Source of the DNA: an uncultured Pelagibacteraceae bacterium
GTDB lineage: Bacteria > Pseudomonadota > Alphaproteobacteria > Pelagibacterales > Pelagibacteraceae
Assembly: GCA_902541745.1 (NCBI GenBank)
Contig: CACBRW010000002.1
Coordinates: 1 to 64,000, forward strand
DNA length: 64,000 nucleotides
Direction of reading: 5' to 3'
Shown here: in pieces, positions 9,609 to 19,162 of the stretch
Position numbering within the stretch: the stretch's first letter is position 1
Layout: each line of letters opens with the position of its first letter
Notes under the pieces: model-generated
Databases searched by the model: none
Told to the model about the DNA's origin: nothing
The model's input: only the letters and a program-made list of their open reading frames with translations
Program-made: the position numbers and the translations under genes

Positions 9609-10542
9609 TTATTTGAATAAATCTGATACTGAGGTTGAATTAGATATTCTGTTAATTGCTTCTCCCATAAGCCCTGAAATTGATAGAACCTCAATGTTTT
9701 TAACACCTTTAGTTCTGCTCTTGTTATCGATCGTATCAGTTATCACTAAATTCTTAATTACAGAATTTTTAATTTTTTTTTACAGCTTCACCGCTGAGCA
9801 CACCATGAGTTATATAAACATAAACTTCTTTAGCACCTCTATTTTTAAGAGCTTTGGCTGCATTCACTATTGTTCCACCAGAATCAATTATATCATCTAC
9901 AATTATACAAGTTTTACCTTTTACATCTCCTATTACATTCATGACTTGAGATTGACCTGGTTTTGGTCTTCTTTTATCTACAATTGCTAGTCCCACATTT
10001 ATTAATTTTCCAAGTGCTCTTGCTCGCTCAGTTCCACCTACGTCTGGAGCAACACAAATAAGATTTTTGCTTTTTATCTTTCTTTTTACATGCCTTGCAA
10101 AAATAGGTGTTGCAAATAAGTTATCTACTGGAATATCAAAAAAACCCTGAATTTGACCTGCATGTAAATCAACAGTAACAACTCTATCTGCACCTGCTTT
10201 AGTTATTAAATTTGAGACTAGCTTTGCAGATATCGAAGTTCTAGGAACTACTTTTCTATCTTGTCTTGCATATCCAAAATATGGAATTACTGCAGTTATA
10301 TTTTTTGCAGAAGATCTTTTAAGTGCATCAATACACAATAAAAGTTCCATCAAATTATCATTAGCAGGAGAAGAAACAGATTGAATTATAAAAATACTGT
10401 TTCCTCTGATATTTTCATTAATTTCAACATAGATTTCACCATCTGCAAACTTTCTAATACTAGAGTTAACTAATTTAGATTTAAGATATTTCGCAATATT
10501 TTTGCTTAATGGTTTGTTGCTATTTCCGGATAATAATTTCAT
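9609..10542 (-). CDS. prs: Ribose-phosphate pyrophosphokinase (frameshifted in this sequence)
   Basis: Makes PRPP from ribose 5-phosphate and ATP. The N-terminal 257 codons carry the family motifs ([18 protein letters not shown] and the PRPP loop [15 protein letters not shown]) but end early at GEAVKKN-stop (9769). The missing C terminus (VITDTI...[14 protein letters not shown]...SVSDLFK, stop at 9609-9611) is present in the next frame. The break is a run of nine A's on the coding strand (T's at 9773-9781). Removing one A gives one frame of 310 aa, the normal Prs length. The enzyme is essential in most bacteria, so sequence error or slippage is likelier than true loss. Confidence 0.93.
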
Positions 10543-10552
10543 TAAAAAAAAC

Positions 10553-11313
10553 CTAATTAAGCATAATTATTGAAATATTTCTACCATAATCATCATGATT
10601 TTGTTTTAACGCTCTTCTCGCACTAAAAAAATTATTATTAACATCAAATGTATCAATATTTAAACACTCAATATTTTTTACTTTATTCTTTAAAAGACAT
10701 GATTTTACATATTTAGGTAAATCAAAATAAAGCTTTTTGAACTTAATTTTAAAAAATTTATTATTTTTTTTATCCTTTTTAATAAATTTTCTTCTAAAAT
10801 CTTCTTTGACTTCATAATTTTTAGCCGAGATAGAAGGTCCGATAGCCGCTGTAATATTTTTAGGATTAGATCCTTTTTTTGATCATAAATTGGATTACAT
10901 TGATAATTATATCCTTGTATGCGCCTTTCCACCCTGCATGAATTGCTGCAATTAATTTTGTTTTTTCATCACAGATTAAAATCGGCACACAGTCAGCAGT
11001 TAAAACACCAATTGGTAAGTTTTTTTGGTTTGTAATTATTGCGTCTGCTTTTGGTTTTGATTTAAATATATTTTTTTTATTAATATAAATAAACTTATTA
11101 CTATGTATTTGATGAAGTAAAAAAATACTTTTAGCGGTGCTGTTTATTTTTTTTTTTACTATTTGTAAATTTTTTTTTAACATCCGATGGCTTGTCTTTA
11201 GAACCAGGACCACAGTTTAAACTCTTATAAATTTTTTTTGATTTACCACCAGTTTTATTAAAAAAACCATGTTTAATTATTTTAATTTTTGAGAGTTTTT
11301 TTGATTTTATCAA
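10553..11313 (-). pseudogene. pgeF: PgeF/YfiH-family polyphenol oxidase-like protein, broken by two frameshifts
   Basis: Three frames together encode one PgeF (DUF152 / purine nucleoside phosphorylase-laccase type) protein. The first is an N-terminal piece with 'HGFFNKTGG...SLNCGPGSKDKPSDVKK'. The second is a middle piece with the metal-site motifs 'LTADCVPILICD' and 'AAIHAGWKGA'. The third is a C-terminal piece 'ITAAIGPSISAKNYEV...SARRALKQ', stop at 10553. The junctions are runs of nine A's (T's 11170-11178) and seven A's (T's 10874-10880). Deleting one A from each restores 252 aa, a normal length. The start is TTG at 11313, overlapping the midA stop (TTGA). It may be intact in the organism. 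Confidence 0.85.
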
Positions 11314-12363
11314 TTTTGAAAACCTGTTCTAAAATTATTTTTTTTATTTTTTATAAGCATGACTTTGAATAATTCACCCATTTGCTTTTCATCTATTAAA
11401 CGTCTGACCCGATAAAATAAATCTGTTTTTTTAGAAAATGCTATATTTTTGCTGATTATTTCTGCTCTTTGAAGAATACCCATACTTGTCAAAAATTTTT
11501 TTTGATTTGTAAAAATTGAATTAATTTCTTTAAACTGATTTATAAATTTCTCAAAAGAATGAAAGTTTATATTATAAGTAATATCAGAATCTCCAATATT
11601 TTCTAAAATGTTTGAGTATTTGTGATTATTTACTGCCTGAAGAGTTTCATGCATTTTACTGTCTGCATAACCGTAATCAATAACCAACATTCCCCCATCA
11701 TTTTTTTCTATTAAATCACAAATTATTCTTAAATATTTAAATGTATCTGGTGAATATTCTATAACGTTCTGATTTTTTGATATTTCAAAATTTAGATGCT
11801 TTTCAATTTTTTTTATATTGATTTTTTCATCTTTAAACTCAGCTTTTTTTGGATTATTCAAATTCACGAATCTTTCAAACCAACCATCTTTTTTTTTAAA
11901 AAATTGTTTGATTGGTATGGCATCAAAAAATTCATTAGCTAAAAAAATTGTTGGATTAGATTTAATTTTTTCAATATCTTTTAACCATGAAAATTTTTTA
12001 GAATTTAAATTTTTTTTTTTGTTCATTTATTAAAAAATCACTTTTTTCATGAATCACAAAACAGCAGGCATTATAACACTCGGGAAAATTCATAAGTGTC
12101 TCATCAATGACTTTCATCATTTCGCCATTTCCAGCTCCTAGTTCTAGTAAATTAAATTGTTTCGGAGAGCCTAAACTTTTCCAAAAAGTAATTGTCCAAA
12201 TTGCAACTATCTCTGAAAATAATCTTGTAATATTTGGAGCTGTAATAAAGTCTCCGTCCTTACCAAAAGGATTCTTTTTCATATAAAAACCTTTATTCTT
12301 ATCGTAAAGAGCTAAATTTATAAATTGATCTAATGGTAAATTATTTGTTTTAGCGAGTTTCAT
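11310..12363 (-). CDS. Class I SAM-dependent methyltransferase, MidA/NDUFAF7 family (frameshifted)
   Basis: The mitochondrial relative NDUFAF7 methylates an arginine of the complex I subunit NDUFS2. The N-terminal frame (12363 to 11998) has the family patterns 'ALYDKNKGFYMKKNPFGKDGDFITAPNI', 'SEIVAIW' and the SAM-binding 'LLELGAGNGEMM'. The second frame continues with 'ANEFFDAIPIKQF' and 'DGGMLVIDYGY'. The join is a run of eleven A's (T's 12010-12020). Removing one A gives a continuous 350-aa protein. The start overlaps lgt by 14 bp and the end overlaps pgeF, so lgt-midA-pgeF is one operon. Confidence 0.88.
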
Positions 12364-13120
12364 ATTTTAAATAAAATAAGATTATCCCTGATAATATAAA
12401 TATTAAACTAACTACTTGACCCATCGTTAAGTTTAAAAATATATAACCTAGTTGTTCATCTGGTACTCTATAAAATTCAACAATAAATCTGAAGATTGAG
12501 TAAATTATTAAAAACAATCCTGAAATTATACCAGGTTTGTTTAAAAATTTATTTCTAAAATAAATTAATAATAAAAATAGAAATAAACCTTCTGATAGTG
12601 CTTCGTATAATTGTGAGGGATGTCTAGGAAGATTATCTACATGAATAAATGTTACTGCCCAGGGCACTTTAGTTATAGTTCCATATAACTCAGAATTTAT
12701 AAAGTTTGCTATTCGTCCAAAAAACAAACCTACTGGAGCTACTAAAGCGACAATATCCATATATAAAAATGGGTTTTGATTATTTTTTTTAGCAAAAAAT
12801 AAAGAGGCAAAAATAACTCCGATTAAACCTCCATGGAAGGACATTCCACCTTGCCAAATTTTAAATATGTCTAATGGATTATCTATGTAAAAACTTAAAT
12901 TATAAATAAAAACATAACCAAGCCTTCCTCCTAAAATTATACCTATAATTAAATAAGTTAAATAATCATCAAATTTATTTTTAACTTCTATGTCTTGGAT
13001 AAATAACTTTTTAGCGAGTATCCAGCCTAATATAATTCCAAATATATAAGCTAAAGAATACCACCTGATTTCTAAAGAAAATATTTCTAAGGCTATTGGG
13101 TCAAAATTATTAATGAACAT
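12350..13120 (-). CDS. lgt: Prolipoprotein diacylglyceryl transferase
   Basis: Inner-membrane enzyme that transfers diacylglycerol from phosphatidylglycerol to the lipobox cysteine of prolipoproteins. It is multi-spanning and 256 aa long. Signature motifs are 'GGMSFHGGLIGV' and 'GRIANFINSELYG', the latter carrying the essential Arg/Asn of the Lgt signature, then 'HPSQLYEAL' with the conserved His and 'RVPDEQLGY' near the end. It is probably the first gene of the lgt-midA-pgeF-prs-rplY-pth-ychF run. Confidence 0.97.
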   Translation of the reverse strand: MFINNFDPIALEIFSLEIRWYSLAYIFGIILGWILAKKLFIQDIEVKNKFDDYLTYLIIGIILGGRLGYVFIYNLSFYIDNPLDIFKIWQGGMSFHGGLIGVIFASLFFAKKNNQNPFLYMDIVALVAPVGLFFGRIANFINSELYGTITKVPWAVTFIHVDNLPRHPSQLYEALSEGLFLFLLLIYFRNKFLNKPGIISGLFLIIYSIFRFIVEFYRVPDEQLGYIFLNLTMGQVVSLIFILSGIILFYLKYETR

Positions 13121-13137
13121 TTTTAATAATACTTATA

Positions 13138-13404
13138 ATGTATATCTTAAATATGAAAAATTCTAAATTTATAATTGATAAGTTTGCTAAATTAATTGAG
13201 CATGGACTAGTATCTTCAAAAGATTTAACTACAGAATTATTTAATATCTTTAAATCTAAAAGAGATGAATTTGTTTTTAAAATGAAACTTACAAGTAAAG
13301 ACGAGTTTGAAGTGCTCTCAAAACGTGTTGAGAATCTTGAAGATAAAATAAATAAACTTGAGAAAAAAAAAAATAAAAAAGTTAAAAAGGTAAGAAAATC
13401 TTAA
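13138..13404 (+). CDS. ubiK: UbiK-like accessory factor (BMFP/DUF526 family)
   Basis: Short 88-aa protein with a C-terminal coiled coil. The pattern 'LTSKDEFEVLSKRVENLEDKINKLE' (about residues 50-75) matches the BMFP family, in which UbiK/YqiC assists ubiquinone synthesis and related proteins are trimeric and membrane-active. The tail is lysine-rich. The start could be ATG at 13138 or ATG at 13153, and the latter removes five residues. It is divergent from lgt (17 bp apart) and overlaps the 3' end of the histidine kinase gene by 23 bp. The functional link to respiration is inference. Confidence 0.75.
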   Translation: MYILNMKNSKFIIDKFAKLIEHGLVSSKDLTTELFNIFKSKRDEFVFKMKLTSKDEFEVLSKRVENLEDKINKLEKKKNKKVKKVRKS

Positions 13405-14710
13405 CTCTCAAACCAGCCATTTTTGATTTTTCTAACATTATATTTCCTCCATGAGATTTGATAATATCTGATGAAATTGATAAACCAAGGCCAACACTTG
13501 ATTTAGAGTCTGCTCGACCTTTATCTATTTTATAGAAAGGTTTAAATACATTTTCATACTCATTTTTTGGTATGCCAGGACCATCATCATCAATAATAAT
13601 GAATAAATTTGTATTTTTTTTACTTAAACTAATTTCAACTTTACTCGCATATTTCAGTGAATTATCAATTAGATTATTTAGACATCTATTAATTAAATTT
13701 TTCCTACCACTAAAGTAAATTCTTGGTGTTAAGTTTTGTAAAATATTTTCGTTATTATATTTTTCGATAACTTCTGAAATTAGTTCAGATAGATTAAACA
13801 TTTCATCTTTTTCAACATATGATGAGCTGGTGAATTGTAAATATTCATTTAACATTTTCTCCATTTCATTAATGTCTTCTGTTAATTTATTAACAGTTTC
13901 TTTATCTTTTATAAAAGCTAATTGTAGCTTCATTCTTGTTAAGGGTGTCCTTAAATCATGACTTATTCCAGATAACATTTCTGTTCTTTGATTTATGTGT
14001 CTTTCAATTCTCTTTCTCATTTTATCAAATTCATGCCCTGCTTGTCTTATTTCAAGGGCCCCAGAAGGTTTGAACTCTTCAATATTTTCTCCTTTACCAA
14101 ACCTTTCAGCCGCACGAGCCAAGTTACTGATTGGTCTAGTTTGATTTTTTAAAAATATTAGAGAAATGATCACCATAATAATTGCAGGAACTGTGATCCA
14201 AAGTGCAAATATTCTTGCTGAAGAACTTGTAACTCTATCTTTAGGCACTAAAAATTTAAAATAACCTTCTTCATATTTAATTCTTAAATCAATTAATTCT
14301 TTATAACTTGTTGTATCAAACCAGTATTTATTTAATCCAAACTTAGATTTTAGCTCTCTTCTTAAAGTTCTATCTATAGGACTAAACCATCTTTCGGTGT
14401 CTGTATTTTGTAATTTTTCGTTATTTGAAAATTCAATATTTAAATCTAAAAACATGGAAAAAAGATCCAGCAACTCTTGTTTATTTTTTTGCTCACTTCC
14501 ATAAGCTGCAATAAATGTACTTATTTCATTTACTAAAGTTCTTGTCATACCTTTGTTTGTTTTGATCCAAAGACTATCAAAAAAAACAATTGTAATAACT
14601 AGTTGTAGGACTAAAACTGGAACAGCAACAATAAGGAGTGCCCTATAAAATAATCTTTTTGGTAATATTTTTTTTAAGTAATTACTCAATCCAGAGAACA
14701 TATCCTGCAC
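13382..14710 (-). CDS. EnvZ-type sensor histidine kinase
   Basis: Membrane sensor with two transmembrane helices (about residues 20-50 and 168-190) around a periplasmic domain of roughly 115 residues. A HAMP linker ('TRPISNLARAAERFGKG') follows, then the phosphoacceptor H-box 'LSGISHDLRTPLTRMK', and N, G1 ('IDDDGPGIP') and G2 ('VGLGLSIS') ATP-binding boxes. The length of 442 aa and the layout resemble EnvZ. The start (ATG at 14710 or 14701) lies inside the response-regulator gene, so they are translationally linked. The signal sensed is unknown. Confidence 0.92.
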   Translation of the reverse strand: MQDMFSGLSNYLKKILPKRLFYRALLIVAVPVLVLQLVITIVFFDSLWIKTNKGMTRTLVNEISTFIAAYGSEQKNKQELLDLFSMFLDLNIEFSNNEKLQNTDTERWFSPIDRTLRRELKSKFGLNKYWFDTTSYKELIDLRIKYEEGYFKFLVPKDRVTSSSARIFALWITVPAIIMVIISLIFLKNQTRPISNLARAAERFGKGENIEEFKPSGALEIRQAGHEFDKMRKRIERHINQRTEMLSGISHDLRTPLTRMKLQLAFIKDKETVNKLTEDINEMEKMLNEYLQFTSSSYVEKDEMFNLSELISEVIEKYNNENILQNLTPRIYFSGRKNLINRCLNNLIDNSLKYASKVEISLSKKNTNLFIIIDDDGPGIPKNEYENVFKPFYKIDKGRADSKSSVGLGLSISSDIIKSHGGNIMLEKSKMAGLRVKIFLPF

Positions 14711-15359
14711 CTCTTATTGTCTGTAAAAATTTTGGATTTTTTGGATCAATTTCAATCTTTTTTCTAAGTCGAGTAATAATCACATCTATTGATCTCTCTT
14801 TATCTAGATTAATTAATTGACCAATATCTTCCCTAGAAAATGTTTTGCCTGGGTTATTAATCATTTTTTCTAAAATTGTCTTTTCAGTTGCATTGATCTT
14901 AAATTCTTTATCACTTTTAAATATTAAAAGTTTATTCAAATCAATTTTAACATTTTCAAATTCTATAACTCTTTTTTGGTCAGTTTTAATAGTTTTATTT
15001 AATATATTTTGTATTCTTAGAATTAATTCTTTGGGCTCAAATGGTTTTGGCAGATAATCATCAGCACCAATCTGCAAACCTTCTACTCTCTCATTTGCTT
15101 CACCTTTAGCAGTTAGAAGTATCACAGGCGTATCTAGTTTTTTTTTGTTTTCTTTCAAAAAATCAAGCCCACTTTTACCTGGCATCATGATATCTAAAAC
15201 TATTAAATCAAACTTTATTAATTTAATTTTCTCTAAAGCATTTTCAGCATTTTCTGCAGTAGTGACTAGGAATTTATTTTCATTCAAATACTTTTTTACG
15301 AGAGATCTAATTCCATCATCATCATCAACTACTAGTATATGTGCAATAAACTTATCCAT
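14682..15359 (-). CDS. OmpR/PetR-type response regulator
   Basis: Receiver domain with the acidic pocket VDDDD (residues 11-15), phosphoacceptor Asp56 in 'LIVLDIMMPGKSGLDF', the Thr/Lys switch ('LLTAKG', 'LPKPFEP'), and a C-terminal winged-helix DNA-binding domain ('RSIDVIITRLRKKIE...IRGAGYVL'). It is 225 aa long. It sits between a MarR-type regulator (8-bp overlap) and the EnvZ-type kinase (29-bp overlap). The MarR + OmpR-type pair recalls petP-petR of Rhodobacter, but regulation of petABC is inference only. Confidence 0.92.
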   Translation of the reverse strand: MDKFIAHILVVDDDDGIRSLVKKYLNENKFLVTTAENAENALEKIKLIKFDLIVLDIMMPGKSGLDFLKENKKKLDTPVILLTAKGEANERVEGLQIGADDYLPKPFEPKELILRIQNILNKTIKTDQKRVIEFENVKIDLNKLLIFKSDKEFKINATEKTILEKMINNPGKTFSREDIGQLINLDKERSIDVIITRLRKKIEIDPKNPKFLQTIRGAGYVLWIE

Positions 15360-15789
15360 TAATTATTTTGCTCAGTACATTATCAAAATTTATCACTTCC
15401 TCAGAACTTGAATTTATCAAAGCATTATAAATTCTCTTTTTTTGTAAATTAAAAATTTCATTAAAAATTTTTTTACCTTTATCATTAAGAAAAACATGCT
15501 TTACTCTAGTATCCTGATCATCCTTTTTAAACGTAATGATTTCAAGTTTAATTAAATCTTTGAGAACCCGATTTAAGCTTTGTTTTGTGACCTTTAATCT
15601 CTTAAGTAGCTCTGAAATTGATATCCCTTCATACATTGACAGTAAATGAATTACTTTATGGTGTGCTAAACCAATTGAATATCTATCTAAAATTTTTTTA
15701 GAGTCAGAAAAGGTTTCTCTGTAGATTACAAATAGTTTTTCAATTAGATCTTTAAGTTGGTCATCTTTTAAATATAAAAGTTCTTTCAT
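15352..15789 (-). CDS. MarR-family transcriptional regulator (PetP-like)
   Basis: A 145-aa winged-helix protein. The central region 'SIGLAHHKVIHLLSMYEGISISELLKRLKVTKQSLNRVLKDLIKLEIITFKKDD' shows the MarR helix-turn-helix and wing, followed by 'RVKHVFLNDKGKKIF'. It binds DNA as a dimer in this family. It is the first gene of the MarR-OmpR-EnvZ run and diverges from ilvE over a 72-bp spacer. The effector is unknown. Confidence 0.88.
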   Translation of the reverse strand: MKELLYLKDDQLKDLIEKLFVIYRETFSDSKKILDRYSIGLAHHKVIHLLSMYEGISISELLKRLKVTKQSLNRVLKDLIKLEIITFKKDDQDTRVKHVFLNDKGKKIFNEIFNLQKKRIYNALINSSSEEVINFDNVLSKIING

Positions 15790-15804
15790 AATAGGTAAGT
15801 TATA

Positions 15805-15833
15805 TTGACATATTAAAGATACAAAGATATTTT
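15805..15833 (+). promoter_or_regulatory. Predicted sigma70 promoter of ilvE
   Basis: A consensus -35 box TTGACA (15805-15810) and a -10-like TATTTT (15828-15833) are separated by exactly 17 bp, ending 28 bp before the ilvE ATG. It lies in the divergent spacer with the MarR-type gene, so that regulator could also act here. The prediction is based on sequence match only. Confidence 0.6.
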
Positions 15834-15861
15834 TCAGTTATAAATTAAAAAATTTTCACAC

Positions 15862-16743
15862 ATGATACCTTACGACAAGAGATCTGGTAAAATATGGTAC
15901 AACAACGAATTAGTTGATTGGGCTGATGTTAAACTGCATGTTTTAAGCCATGGTATGCATTATGCAAGTTGTGTATTTGAAGGTGAGAGAGTTTATGATG
16001 GTTCAATTTTCAAATTAGAAGAGCATACAGCTAGATTTTTTCATTCTGCAAGAAGAATGGGTTTTGAAATTCCATATACAGAAGAAGAAATTAATAATGC
16101 ATCAAACAAAATTATAGCAACTCAAAAAGTAGAAAATGGTTATGTAAGGCCTGTTGCTTGGAGAGGAAGTGAGATGATGGCTATTTCCGCACAACAAACA
16201 AAAATACATGTTGCAATCGCAACATGGGAATGGGGATCATATTTTGATCCTAAACTTAAAGTAGAAGGTATAAGATTAAATATCTCAAATTGGAGAAGAC
16301 CAGCACCTAATACAATTCCATGGGATACAAAAGCATCAGGTCTTTATATGATTTGTACTCTTTCTAAACATGAAGCAGAAAAGCAAGGATACACAGATTC
16401 TTTAATGCTAGATCATGAGGGGAATATTGCTGAAGCAACTGGAGCAAATATTTTTTTTAAAGATAAAAATGGAGAAATTCATACCCCAATCCCAGATTCT
16501 TTTTTAGATGGTATTACAAGAAGAACGGTAATCGGAATAGCAAAATCAAAAAATATAAAAGTACATGAAAGAAAAATAGATCCAACTGAACTTCCAAATT
16601 TTGTTGGATGTTTTTTAACTGGAACTGCAGCAGAGGTAACACCAGTATCTTGTATAGCTGAACACCAATTTAAAGTTTGTGATACTATTATTGACTTGAA
16701 TGAAAGCTATCAGGCATTAGTTAGAAAAAGAAAAGCAGCTTAA
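15862..16743 (+). CDS. ilvE: Branched-chain amino acid aminotransferase
   Basis: Fold-type IV PLP enzyme that carries out the last step of Leu/Ile/Val synthesis. It has the conserved N-terminal 'VHVLSHGMHYASCVFEGERVYDG'-like block, the PLP lysine in 'PWDTKASGLYMICTL', and 'EATGANIFF' plus 'FLTGTAAEVTPV' near the C terminus. The length of 293 aa is typical. Its stop overlaps the pgsA stop on the other strand by 4 bp. Confidence 0.95.
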   Translation: MIPYDKRSGKIWYNNELVDWADVKLHVLSHGMHYASCVFEGERVYDGSIFKLEEHTARFFHSARRMGFEIPYTEEEINNASNKIIATQKVENGYVRPVAWRGSEMMAISAQQTKIHVAIATWEWGSYFDPKLKVEGIRLNISNWRRPAPNTIPWDTKASGLYMICTLSKHEAEKQGYTDSLMLDHEGNIAEATGANIFFKDKNGEIHTPIPDSFLDGITRRTVIGIAKSKNIKVHERKIDPTELPNFVGCFLTGTAAEVTPVSCIAEHQFKVCDTIIDLNESYQALVRKRKAA

Positions 16744-17324
16744 TCTTTACTATCCTCAGACATAGCGTGATCAATGCCCTTGCGCATATAATCGTAACCA
16801 GTAAAAAGTGTTAAGACAGCCGACAACCACAAAAGAATTATACCTATAGTTTGAGCGTTATAATCTTGGAAATTAATTATTTTATTTCCTGTATCTCCAG
16901 ATAATAAAAGAGCTATCGATACCATTTGTAACAATGTTTTAAGCTTAGCAAGGTTTGAAACAGGAAGTTTTATTTTTCCCTTTGCTAAAAATTCTCTCAA
17001 ACCTGAAATTAAAATTTCTCTTGTAAGAATGATTATTGCTGCAATCACTTCATAATTTCTGATCGTTCCGTCCATAACCAGAAGTATTAAAGCTGTAGCA
17101 ACAATGATTTTATCAGCTATTGGATCTAATAATTCACCCAGTTTAGACTCTACTCCAAACATTCTAGCCAACATACCATCTAATAAGTCTGTAAATGATG
17201 CAAAAATAAATAATATTAAAGCAGTAAGATCACCATAAAAACCTGGAAGATAAAAAGCTAATACGAAAAAAGGAACAATTATAATTCGCCCAATTGTTAA
17301 TATATTTGGAATTTTTTTAAGCAT
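16740..17324 (-). CDS. pgsA: CDP-diacylglycerol-glycerol-3-phosphate 3-phosphatidyltransferase
   Basis: Membrane enzyme for phosphatidylglycerol-phosphate synthesis. The CDP-alcohol phosphotransferase motif D-G-x2-A-R-x8-G-x3-D-x3-D is visible as 'DLLDGMLARMF...LGELLDPIADK'. It has several transmembrane helices and is 194 aa long. It follows uvrC by 2 bp. The uvrC-pgsA order is conserved widely in Proteobacteria. Confidence 0.95.
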   Translation of the reverse strand: MLKKIPNILTIGRIIIVPFFVLAFYLPGFYGDLTALILFIFASFTDLLDGMLARMFGVESKLGELLDPIADKIIVATALILLVMDGTIRNYEVIAAIIILTREILISGLREFLAKGKIKLPVSNLAKLKTLLQMVSIALLLSGDTGNKIINFQDYNAQTIGIILLWLSAVLTLFTGYDYMRKGIDHAMSEDSKD

Positions 17325-17326
17325 AA

Positions 17327-19162
17327 TTATTCGTGAAAAAAGTTATATATCTTTTTTGCCACTTTTTCTTCAACACCTTCTACAGATTTAATTTCGTCTA
17401 AGCTAGCAGACTCAACAGATCTTGCAGATCCAAAATGGTTTAATAAAGCTCTTTTTCTTATAGCTCCAATCCCATCAATTTGGTCTAATAAAGATTTGCT
17501 AATACCTTTTTTCCTTTTTGCTCTGTGAGCACTTATAGCAAATCTATGTGATTCATCCCTAATTCTTTGAAGAAAAAATAAGGTTGGGTCGTTTCTAGTA
17601 AATTTGTACTCTTTACCATTGTGAAAAAAGGTTTCATTTCCACTGTTTCTAAACTTACCTTTAGCTATTGCAATAATTGGAATATCGTGAAGTCCTAGTT
17701 CATTTAGACTTTCTCTTGCAACAGAATATTGACCTTTACCTCCATCAACAAGTACTAAATCAGGAAAAGTAAGATAATTATCTTTTTCCTGAACCGCTCT
17801 TTTGAACCTTCTATTTAATACTTCTTTCATCATTCCATAATCATCTTGTTCATTTTTTTTATGTTTAATATTAAATTTCCTATACCTTTTCTTAATAAAT
17901 CCTTCATCACCATAAGCTATAAGTGCTCCAACACTATTTGTGCCTTGGATATGACTGTTGTCATAAACTTCAATTAAATTTATATTAGATTCCAAATTAA
18001 ATTTTTGAGCCACTGCATCAAACAATTCTTTGTTATTCTGACTTTCATAAAGTTTTCTATTAAGACTGTCTTTTGCATTTTTAATTGCTTGGTTAATAAC
18101 TTTTAGTTTTGACCCTTTCTTTGCAACTGAAATATTAATTTGTTTGCCTTCTTTTTGAGTGAGTGTTTTTTCAATTAAGGCTTTTTCTTTTATTTCTTTT
18201 GAAAGAATAACTGACGATGGAACGCTTTTATTTTCATAAAACTGAGAAACAAACGAATTTAGAATTTCACTGAATTTTTCATCTGGATCATGTTTTGGGA
18301 AAAAAGCTTGGTTACCCCAGTTTTGTTTTGATCTATAAAAAAAAACTTGAATACAGGTTTTGCCAGACTCTTTATATCCAGCAATAACATCAGCTTCAAC
18401 TAAGTTTGCTTCATTAATTCTTTGAGAGGATTGAATTATATTTAATGCTTTTATTCTATCTCTTAATATTACAGCTTTCTCAAAATCAAGATCCTCACTT
18501 GCTTTTTCCATTTGATTGGAAAGATTTTTTTGAATTTTCCTAGATTTACCTGAAACAAATTCAATAGCTTCGTTTACTGTTTGATTATATTCTTCTTTTT
18601 TTACGTAACCTACACATGGTCCAGAACATCTTTTTATTTGATATAAAATACATGGTCTTTCTCTATTTTTAAAGACAGTGTCATCACAAACTCTTAAATG
18701 AAAAATCTTTTGGATCATTTTGATTGTCCAATTAGCAGAACCAGCAGAAGCAAAAGGTCCAAAGTAAAAACCTTCTTTTGTTTTTTTACCTCTATGTCTT
18801 TTTATTTGGGGCCACTTATCTTTATTGCCAATAAATATGAATGGAAATGATTTATCATCACGAAGCAGGATATTGAATTTTGGCTTATGTTTTTTGATTA
18901 AATTTGCTTCTAAAAGTAGTGCTTCACTCTCGTTAGATGTTGTTGTTATCTCTAGCTTTCTTGTTTGAGATAACATTCGTTCAGTTCTTATTATGTGATT
19001 TTTTTCAGCAACATAACTCTTTAATCTGTTTGGAAGATTTTTAGCCTTACCCACATAAAGAATTTCATTTTTCTCATTAAGCATCCTGTAAACTCCAGGG
19101 AGTTTAGGTACTAAAGATAACTCTTTTTTAATTACTTCTTTTCCTATTTCAGAACTTATCAT
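17327..19162 (-). CDS. uvrC: Excinuclease ABC subunit C
   Basis: Dual-incision nuclease of nucleotide excision repair. Domains in order are the GIY-YIG nuclease ('LPGVYRML...[17 protein letters not shown]') at the N terminus, a cysteine-containing region ('[17 protein letters not shown]'), a UVR helix pair ('[17 protein letters not shown]'), the RNase H-like half ('[18 protein letters not shown]', '[12 protein letters not shown]') and C-terminal helix-hairpin-helix motifs. I chose ATG at 19162 (611 aa). A TTG ten codons upstream would lie deeper inside folB. It overlaps the folB end by 14 bp. Confidence 0.96.
   Translation of the reverse strand: MISSEIGKEVIKKELSLVPKLPGVYRMLNEKNEILYVGKAKNLPNRLKSYVAEKNHIIRTERMLSQTRKLEITTTSNESEALLLEANLIKKHKPKFNILLRDDKSFPFIFIGNKDKWPQIKRHRGKKTKEGFYFGPFASAGSANWTIKMIQKIFHLRVCDDTVFKNRERPCILYQIKRCSGPCVGYVKKEEYNQTVNEAIEFVSGKSRKIQKNLSNQMEKASEDLDFEKAVILRDRIKALNIIQSSQRINEANLVEADVIAGYKESGKTCIQVFFYRSKQNWGNQAFFPKHDPDEKFSEILNSFVSQFYENKSVPSSVILSKEIKEKALIEKTLTQKEGKQINISVAKKGSKLKVINQAIKNAKDSLNRKLYESQNNKELFDAVAQKFNLESNINLIEVYDNSHIQGTNSVGALIAYGDEGFIKKRYRKFNIKHKKNEQDDYGMMKEVLNRRFKRAVQEKDNYLTFPDLVLVDGGKGQYSVARESLNELGLHDIPIIAIAKGKFRNSGNETFFHNGKEYKFTRNDPTLFFLQRIRDESHRFAISAHRAKRKKGISKSLLDQIDGIGAIRKRALLNHFGSARSVESASLDEIKSVEGVEEKVAKKIYNFFHE

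Noticed and set aside
9541..9990. 149-codon plus-strand frame opposite the prs 3' end
   Set aside because: It is antisense to the conserved C-terminal half of prs and exists mainly because of AT-rich codon use. It has no recognisable domain.
10705..10932. 75-codon minus-strand frame in the pgeF region
   Set aside because: Its translation is lysine-rich with no similarity. The third frame carries the true PgeF C terminus (ITAAIGPSIS...SARRALKQ), so this is a shadow.
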